Source of the DNA: Antitrichia curtipendula
Taxonomy: Eukaryota; Streptophyta; Bryopsida; Hypnales; Leucodontaceae
NCBI GenBank assembly: GCA_951230915.1
Contig: OX579637.1
Coordinates: 23,312,001 to 23,376,000 of the forward strand
Direction: 5' to 3'
Length of the DNA stretch: 64,000 nucleotides
The notes beneath the pieces were generated by a model. The model was not told where the DNA came from. It saw only the letters and a program-made list of their open reading frames with translations, and ran no database searches. Shown here piece by piece: positions 58,284 through 64,000 of the stretch. The number at the start of each line of letters is the position of its first letter. Within the stretch, counting starts at the first letter, position 1. Position numbers and translations under genes: made by a program.

Positions 58284-61200
58284 ATGGTTGGTCGAGGTGT
58301 TTCGAGGACTGCGAGTGGAGGTGATTTGCGTAGGGCTACAAAGGAATGGGACCCTTGGCTAGTTCCATGCGAAGTGAAAGATAATTCTCCCTATTCAAGG
58401 AAATGCAGATTTTGTGGGTGGAGCAAATCATTTGTATGGAAGAAGGCTTTTTCTCACTTTGGATATGGCGGCTCAAACACAGCGGATCATTGTCCATGTA
58501 TCCCTCCAAGTATAATCCAAAGACTTAAGAACTGTGGTGGGGTGGTTCCAAGGTTTATGAGTTATGAAAAGATGTACAATTGACAAGGTGCAGGGGATGC
58601 AAATGATATTGTTACTGAGTCCCTTCTTCAACATAGCGAAGGATCTACAAGTCCTATTGATACAAATGAACCATTGACTCCTAATCTAGACTCAGTGGAT
58701 TCTACTCCAGCCACAGCTGAAAAGAGAAATATGCCCTCTATTTCCCGTCAAAGAAGTATGGATGAGGCATTACAAGTGGGTCGCACGCAGCAATTAGATA
58801 AGATGTGGGCTTCATTTTTTTATGAAGCCAACATTGTATTTAATGTCGCGCGACATCCGGCCTTCATAAACGCAGTGAAGGAAATAGTAAGCGCAGGATT
58901 TTCGTACCAACCGCCATCATACAATGCGGTGCGCACAAAAATGGTAGATGCAAAATTGGCAGCTATAAAGGTCATGGTCCTATTGGATGAGGCACTCTAT
59001 CGAGTAATATGGAGCGACTATTTATTTGGATGGATAGACTGATACCAATATTTGTCCATTGGTTAACATGATGCTTGTTTGTCCAGTTGGGGATGTTTTT
59101 TGGGATCGGTGGATTGCACTGGAAATAAAAAAGATATTCCCTACACAGTGGATATGATGGCAGAATACATAGAGCAGGTTGGTCCTACAAACATTGTTCA
59201 ACTATGTACGGGAAATGCCAAAGTAGTGTTGGGTGCCATGACAATGTTGCAAGAAAAATACCTTCACATGTACAAACAAGGGTGTGTAGTACACATTTTG
59301 GACTTACTTTTGGAGGACTGGAAAAAAGAAAAGAGGCTTGTAGAGTTGATGGATAAGTGCAAAAATATTTGCAAATTCATTAAGAAGTACAAGTTTACTT
59401 TGGGTCTACTTTGGAAGTATTCACCAAAGAAGGTGTTGAAACTTCCTCCCAAAACATGCTTCGCTTTCAACTTTCTCATGGTAGATCATTTGGTAGACTA
59501 CAAGCAAGCGTTGTATAATGTGGTATTGGATGAGGCGTATGCCCCTTCTAAAATCACTCTGTATAACCGGGAAAAGGGAAGACATCTTCAATAGGCAGCC
59601 ATTTACGTAAGGCAAAATATTACTTCAGGCAGATTTTAGGTGCAATGTGAAAATTTTCTACCCATGGTACAACCCGTGATTCTTGCTCTTCAAGTGTTTG
59701 ATGGAAAGTCCCCTGCAATGCTAAAAGCTTGGTTAATCATGCAAGGTTTAGAAGAACACGTGAAATCCCTTAGAAACGCGGCTTTTTTTTTTTCTGGATC
59801 CAATGATTGCAGACATGTACAAGAAGCATTTTGCCCAACGTTGGAAAATGATGCATACAGATCTACACTATGTAGCAACACTATTGAACCCATTTTTGGC
59901 CGATGTACCTCCCATTCAAAACGACGGAGAGGCAAAATCGGCATTGAACTGAGTCTTACAAACACTCAACAAGACATTGAAGGTGAAGCACGACAAAGCA
60001 GTGATGGAGCTTGTGCAATTCAGAGAGAAGACAAGTCCTTTTGACCCCTTACAAGAGGCTCCTGATATCAATCAATGTTCTTTGTTGCCTCACCAATAGT
60101 GGAATCATGTGGGTGGCAAAGCTCTTCCAAAAATTGCAAAGAGAATTCTAATTTTGATTGTCTCATCATTGTCATGTGAAAGGAGCTAGAGCATGTAGTT
60201 GTTTGTGCACAATAAAGTGCAAAACTGCCTAGCCACGTCAAAGGCGGAGGCACTAGTGTATATCTACGCAAACAACAAACTTCAACGTATGAAACGTGGA
60301 CACAATCTTGCCCTTTTCTACAAGGACTACCACATGGATGTAGATACAAAGTCAAAGTGCGAGGAGCCATGGTCTTCAGGTTCAGAAGATGAGGCGGTTG
60401 ATGCATATACTGAAGCGGTTGAAAATCGCATGGAGGAAGATGAGCTCTTGGCTGAAAATCCATGGGCTGCAATGGTGCTTGATCCAGTTGACCCTCTTAG
60501 GCAAAGTTGTTATAACAATATGTTTATGGATGGCAATGATGTGAGTACTTTTGTCAAAGGAAAGCCTCTTTGTAGAGTAGAACAAATCTGTGTCTCCATG
60601 GGATGAAGCTCTAATGGCAAGTTCCTTGCCAACGAGGGCAACAATTCATATAAACAACAACAAAGGCATACATATTCCAATGCCAACACTAGAAGAGTAG
60701 GAAAGATCTCCAATACCAACACAATCGTCTGCAAGTAGGCTAGTGAATCTCTAGAGATTTGCAGAAGTTACTATGGGAAGTGAAAGAGAAGAAGAAGAAA
60801 TAGACATTGATGAGGGGCATCCAATTTTGGAGTTATTAGGTGCACATAGCTGTTGAATAACATAAGTTGTGGAGGATGATTCAGATGTGCCATTGGAAAC
60901 TGCCTTGAACTTGAATCATAATGTGTCCCTAAATCAAGAGGCATGCAAGAACATGGCTTCAATCACAAGGTCTACTCCGACAAGGTCACCAGTGCATCGA
61001 GGTCCAGTACGCAACATTGATGAAGAAGTCTATGGCTCAGCTCCTCTACCCACTCAACCTTCATCATTATTAGGCCTTGGAAAATCATCATTGGAAGGGC
61101 TTGAACGCAACAAGGAAGGCAGAAAGCGTATGAAGAGGGTTCAAGAGAAGGGCTTGAGAAATCCTAAACGCCCAAAGTATGTTGTCAAACGCTTCAGTAT

Positions 61201-61528
61201 AGAGGCACCTAAATCCCTCCAACACGCGTGGCAACCAAGTCAAGAAAGGCGACACTCTGTGTCTAATACTAATGGATTGACCGATGTGTTGAGGCTCTCA
61301 AAACGATTGGTGCAAATAGAAAGCGCGGTTGGCATAGATACTGAAGTGCGGAACGTAACTTTAGAGGTAGAACGTGAAGTACGATACAAACCAATACCAA
61401 GAGAGGATGACAAAAATGAGATCTCGGGATGCTTGGCCGACAATGAAGAGGAAAGTGAGCCATATGAAGATACGGACCCTGATGTGGATGAAGTACCCAA
61501 TGATGACACATTTACACCTGGTAAATAA
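58284..61528 (+). pseudogene. hAT-family transposase pseudogene
   Basis: Domains in order: BED zinc finger (CRFCGWSKSFVWKKAFSHF then C, 58284-58583); TGA at 58581; N-terminal DUF659-like region with SFFYEANIVFNVARHPAFI (~58805-58865); GWIDxDTNICPLVNMMLVCP around 59029-59085 across a shift, keeping the first Asp; LGSVDCTGNKKDIPYTV and NIVQLCTGNAKVVLGAM (~59190-59240), where the usual TDN has become TGN, losing the second catalytic Asp; CVVHILDLLLEDW (~59283-59320); and the dimerisation region GGKALPKIAKRIL, SSLSCERS and NCLATSKAEALVYIYANNKL (60105-60290). The tail 60869-61528 is acidic. Multiple stops and shifts. hAT enzymes excise elements with 8-bp target duplications; no terminal repeats found here. 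Confidence 0.85.
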
Positions 61529-61992
61529 ACATGGAAGCAATATATTGGTTTTGAGAAGGATTCAGCATACAATTTTTGTAGTGAAATATATAATAGCCTA
61601 ATAGCTTATATGTGAGTAATTTATTGTGCCTCACTATCCACGTTAAGGTGAAAAGCACATAGTTTGGTTTTAGTTTCTCGGATGTGCGTAGACATTTATA
61701 GAATTTGCAGCATTAGGGTGGTGACTATAGCAAGGTTTTGGATTCATTTGGAGTTTCCTCATACTAATAAATATGAGTTATTAGTGTTATTATTATTAGT
61801 GTTTTTCCTGTTGAAGGCTTGAAATGGGTGCTTGGTATAAATTGCAGTAAAGGGATCAAATCCAACATTTAACAACCTAAATTTTCCAAAATTGGAAATT
61901 GAGCAATGGCCCATGTAATATTTATTAAACACGTAATTATAAGTGCATCCCAAATCCACACAATCACCCTTTAACCCTAAACCTCTCCAATA

Positions 61993-62250
61993 CCCGTGGT
62001 CGCCCCTCATAGAAGTACCCAAAGTTGCCCCCTACCAGCACGGTCGCCCACTAAACTTGCGGTCGCCCTACACTCTGTACCCAAAGTCACCCTGATCCTC
62101 GTACCCGTGGTCGCCATATTTGCACCCGCAGTCGCCCCATTTCCCGAAGCCGCCCTGCATCCTGAACCCAAAGTCACCTTGGTCTTCATACCCGCGGTCG
62201 CCCTTCTTACACCTGTGGTTGCCCCTGGACCCGCGGTCGCCCTTGATGAC
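61993..62250 (+). repeat. GGTCGCCC minisatellite, right of the hAT gene
   Basis: About eleven units of ~22-24 bp with core CCCGYGGTCGCCC or CCCAAAGTCACCC, the two forms partly alternating. Direct-orientation partner of 57785-57975. Together they bracket the hAT gene and could be subterminal repeats of that element. Confidence 0.8.
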
Positions 62251-62479
62251 GTGGTTTTCTTTTTCCACGTCACTGCCACATAGGAAAGTTTCGGGCAATC
62301 CAAAATGGAACCCAAATTTCCTATTAGACGCTTTATTCATTTTTGTTGGACGCTCGTCCTATACGACATGTCACGTCCAACGTCCAACATGTCTTCAATA
62401 TCCCGGAACATGTCCGACAAGACAACCTTGGTTCCAGGAATTGAAGTGAATTTGGTTAAAAAACCAAGAGTATTGAGAG
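62251..62479. other. Spacer
   Basis: Between the minisatellite and the LTR-like region. It contains CATGTC-rich sequence (ACGACATGTCACGTCC, ACATGTCC) but no gene. A possible right terminus of the hAT element should be sought here. Confidence 0.35.
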
Positions 62480-63480
62480 TGAATTCTAGCTTAGTGTGTT
62501 TTCTTGTGAACTTCTGTGTGGGATAGACACTCCTAGATTGGGTGTGCTTTGTAGGTAGGCAGGCGTATGCTAATCAAAGTGTTGATGAAGTCCTGCTATA
62601 ACTGGAAGTAAGTCTTACGCAAGTGGTCAAGATCGTTCAGTTATTTGGTTACCAAAGTTTGCCTTGGGAATTAGAGTTGGATAGTATCTATCGTTATAGT
62701 TTGTTGGGATGGTAGGGGTTTCTTGTGTGACCTGCTAGTCCGGATTAGTTTCCAGATCTGTTGTGAGGAAATACTTACGTTTGGTTGTCTTTGTCTTTTG
62801 TTATTTTGCTTAAAGTGGATCTTTAGTCACTATAAACTTTAGAAGGGTAGGAATTAACGCAGCCTTCCATAATCTCAATTAGCGGATCCCTCTGATATAA
62901 AGGTTAAACTTCTTATTAAGTTACCTTACTTACTATAACCGGAACCGGAAGAGGTACAGGCCTAGGACACTCCTTTTGGGTTTCCAAATAGGTAGACGAG
63001 TATAAGTATTACAGGAGCTAGGATTGGGAGTAAATTCGCAAGAAAATATAGGACTTCCGGTTCCTCTTGTGTGTGAGCGTGTGAGAGATAAAGGATCAAT
63101 TTCCATATCCTGATCCAGTTATTATATAGGAATTACAAACTAAATCTCAATGGAACGATACACAAGTCATCTAAATGGTATTTTAACTAGTTATTATCAC
63201 CAATAGGAGGATTAGTGCTTCCTTGTGCTACGATAGTACAAATTATAACATTTTGGTAACAAAAAGTTGGAAGCAATCATGAATTAAGTATACACTTTCC
63301 GGTTCTATATCCAATGTATTTGGATTTAAGCTGATTTCCACATCTCATTCCGGTCATCTTCTTAAGAACTACAAGCTAAATCTCTTGAGAACAATACACA
63401 AGTCACTTTAATGTTGTTTAAGCCACTTTTAAAAATCCACAGGAGGATTTGTGCTTCCTTGTACTACGACATGTATCTCC
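62480..63480 (+). repeat. Diverged LTR-like remnant related to the gag-element 3' region
   Basis: GTGACCTGCTAGTCCGGATT near 62730, GTGGATCTTTAGTCACTATA near 62815 and AGCGGATCCCTCTGAT near 62880 match, in order, 29226, 29310 and 29380 of the gag element's 3' region. The end of the region is duplicated: ACAAGCTAAATCTC to TTGTGCTTCCTTGTACTACG at about 63100-63240 and again at 63360-63472. It ends CTACGACA, like the TGCGACA terminus of the gag elements. No coding content. Confidence 0.55.
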
Positions 63481-64000
63481 CTTGCCTTCATAATCTCGAG
63501 TCCCCAACTATATCTAGTATTAGTCCCCTTGTACTCTTGTCTGTTTTGGAGCCTCTGCAATTCAAGTATCTTCTAGTCCCACATATATTGCACTAGAGGA
63601 ACGCATCCATTTTGTTGTACTTCATCAATTGCCTTAAACTTTTGTACACCTCCAGACGACACAATTCAACCTGAGAGCACTTTCTGACGATAAGGATATC
63701 CAACCGCATATGGTAGGATATCCAACCGGTATTGTGGACATCGTCACCGATGCAAGTAATGGATCTTTAGCATCCTCATAAAGCCTTCTCTACGTTGCCT
63801 TGTCCAAGATAGCCAGTGATGGTTGCAAAGCAAGAGGGCACTAGATCCGTGGGGGAGAAGGGGAGCAAAAGGCCAGCTAACGCGATATTCCACTTAGTGG
63901 GCTGTCGCCACTCCATCTTCCAAAGGGGTGGATGAGAAGTCTATAGTTGAGTTCGTTGTTGTTGTCGAGAAGAAGAAGTTTCCTCTATTCAATATTTTGT
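63481..64000. other. Window end, no recognised gene
   Basis: A direct repeat GATATCCAACCG occurs twice near 63695 and 63718. From about 63820 one plus frame is open to the window edge (KGVDEKSIVEFVVVVEKKK), which might be the start of a coding region that continues outside. Confidence 0.3.

Noticed and set aside
1..64000. tRNA and rRNA genes
   Set aside because: No cloverleaf with A/B box spacing or rRNA core sequence was recognised by eye; a tRNAscan or Infernal run would be decisive.

Overview
This 64 kb window looks like nuclear DNA from a land plant with a large, repeat-rich genome. The signs are a MULE-type transposase with a SWIM zinc finger, a plant-type hAT transposase (BED finger, DUF659-like core, C-terminal dimerisation motif), a Stowaway-like MITE ending CTCCCTCCGTCCCAAAA, an LRR receptor fragment, T-rich GT-AG introns and telomere-like TTTAGGG pieces. 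A fern, lycophyte, bryophyte or gymnosperm would all fit; I cannot place the species. I see no rRNA, tRNA or CRISPR array, and no clearly intact housekeeping gene. Almost everything readable is a transposable element or its decayed gene.

Layout. 1-2.96 kb: truncated MULE transposase pseudogene (+). 4.3-10.67 kb: foldback element whose two long arms form a giant inverted repeat, partly near-identical, and carry about twelve small ~46-bp hairpins; the 2.3-kb loop holds a MITE and a third, older arm fragment. 10.67-27.66 kb: candidate giant DNA transposon (about 17 kb) bounded by ~460-bp inverted repeats. It has two outward-facing gene blocks: a DUF7869-like, transposase-like gene on the left (-) and a ParB/DGQHR-like gene plus a second ORF on the right (+). 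Each block is preceded by an array of the same 21-bp palindrome. 27.66-35.2 kb: three nested copies of a gag-like element, two in opposite orientation and one older copy split by insertion. 37.7-42.84 kb: a ten-or-so-exon decayed gene coding a ParB-like domain followed by an N6/N4-type DNA methyltransferase domain. 43-52 kb: low-complexity DNA, an inverted-repeat element with an LRR gene fragment in its loop, and a probable ETF-alpha exon relic. 53-57 kb: an unrecognised, probably spliced gene. 57.8-62.3 kb: hAT pseudogene between two GGTCGCCC minisatellites. 62.5-63.5 kb: a degraded LTR-like sequence related to the 3' part of the gag element.

The most interesting unit is the 17-kb element. 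Its two gene products and the shared palindrome arrays suggest a mobile element with a dedicated DNA-binding component. A second ParB-like gene, fused to a DNA methyltransferase, lies 10 kb away. Most of these genes carry several premature stops with few or no frameshifts. Many of the stops are of the CAG-to-TAG, CAA-to-TAA or TGG-to-TAG/TGA kind, consistent with deamination of methylated, silenced elements.
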